A DNA stretch of 64,000 bases from Gulosibacter chungangensis. Lineage in GTDB: Bacteria > Actinomycetota > Actinomycetes > Actinomycetales > Microbacteriaceae. This document shows positions 63,906 to 64,000 of the stretch, piece after piece. The translations under genes and the position numbers were made by a program. Position 1 is the stretch's first letter; every line of letters starts with the position of its first letter. Under the pieces are notes generated by a model. That model searched no databases and was not told the DNA's origin. It saw only the letters and a list, made by a program, of their open reading frames with translations. Where the stretch lies: assembly GCF_008831155.1 (NCBI RefSeq), contig NZ_WBKB01000011.1, positions 22,155 to 86,154 of the forward strand, read 5' to 3'.

Positions 63906-64000
63906 AGCGCGTCGGTGGCCGGGTAGGGGTCGAGGTCTCCCGGATGATGGAAGTTCTTCACGCTTGCCATCCCGAAAGACCTCGACGTGCTCCACTCTAC

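Overview
The window is chromosomal DNA from a high-GC Gram-positive bacterium, most likely an actinobacterium of the Microbacteriaceae type. The order map-infA-rpmJ-rpsM-rpsK-rpoA-rplQ without rpsD, FprA-type reductase, NrtR-controlled NAD genes, TTG/GTG starts and leaderless-type promoters all fit. Base composition is uneven: about 1-27 kb and 44-52 kb are GC-rich and dense in the hexamer GCATCC/GGATGC, whereas about 36-44 kb and 52.8-63 kb are lower in GC and poor in it, which suggests later acquisition.

Region 1 (1-16.1 kb) looks like a complete amine-catabolism locus. It has two APC permeases, a GntR regulator with a cytosolic Cache-domain protein, a cytochrome P450 with its own flavodoxin and FprA-type reductase, a glutamine-synthetase-like gamma-glutamylating enzyme, a signal-less solute-binding-domain protein, two PuuD-like amidohydrolases, an aldehyde dehydrogenase, a CaiB-type CoA-transferase and the start of a glutaryl-CoA-dehydrogenase-like gene. 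My reading is ring opening of a cyclic secondary amine (piperidine or pyrrolidine type), handling of the product as a gamma-glutamyl derivative, and drainage to glutaryl-CoA. An identical 15-bp motif lies about 80 bp upstream of two of its genes.

Region 2 (16.2-27.6 kb) is core: map, infA, rpmJ, rpsM, rpsK, rpoA, rplQ; then a repeat-rich spacer with a 9-bp microsatellite and a 72-bp-period palindrome array; then nrtR and the nadA-nadB-nadC-cysteine desulfurase operon. NadB carries two in-frame insertions of a genome-dispersed palindromic repeat.

Region 3 (27.6-36.2 kb) is a mosaic: an RloA/RloB (AbiL-like) defence pair, a membrane protein, a PIN/HTH toxin-antitoxin pair, a glycosyltransferase, displaced truA, and a HipAB-like pair whose toxin gene has decayed.

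Region 4 (36.2-43.7 kb) is a sugar-acid-type catabolic cluster: two IclR regulators, two SDRs, an antibiotic-biosynthesis-monooxygenase-fold protein, an enolase-superfamily enzyme, an MHS transporter and a zinc-type dehydrogenase. A 35-bp palindrome lies in front of one IclR gene.

Region 5 (44-52.4 kb) holds an OmpR-type regulator with a very long linker, a GH18 protein overlapping a processive family 2 glycosyltransferase, a histidine kinase and a degenerate GGDEF protein. Region 6 (52.8-63.1 kb) is an exopolysaccharide cluster (galU, initiating sugar-phosphate transferase, nucleotide-sugar dehydrogenase, WecG/TagA transferase, two GT2s, flippase, acyltransferase) with no recognisable polymerase. 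Region 7 (63.1-64 kb) is a pile-up of IS3 and IS21 remnants joined at repeated IS-end sequences.
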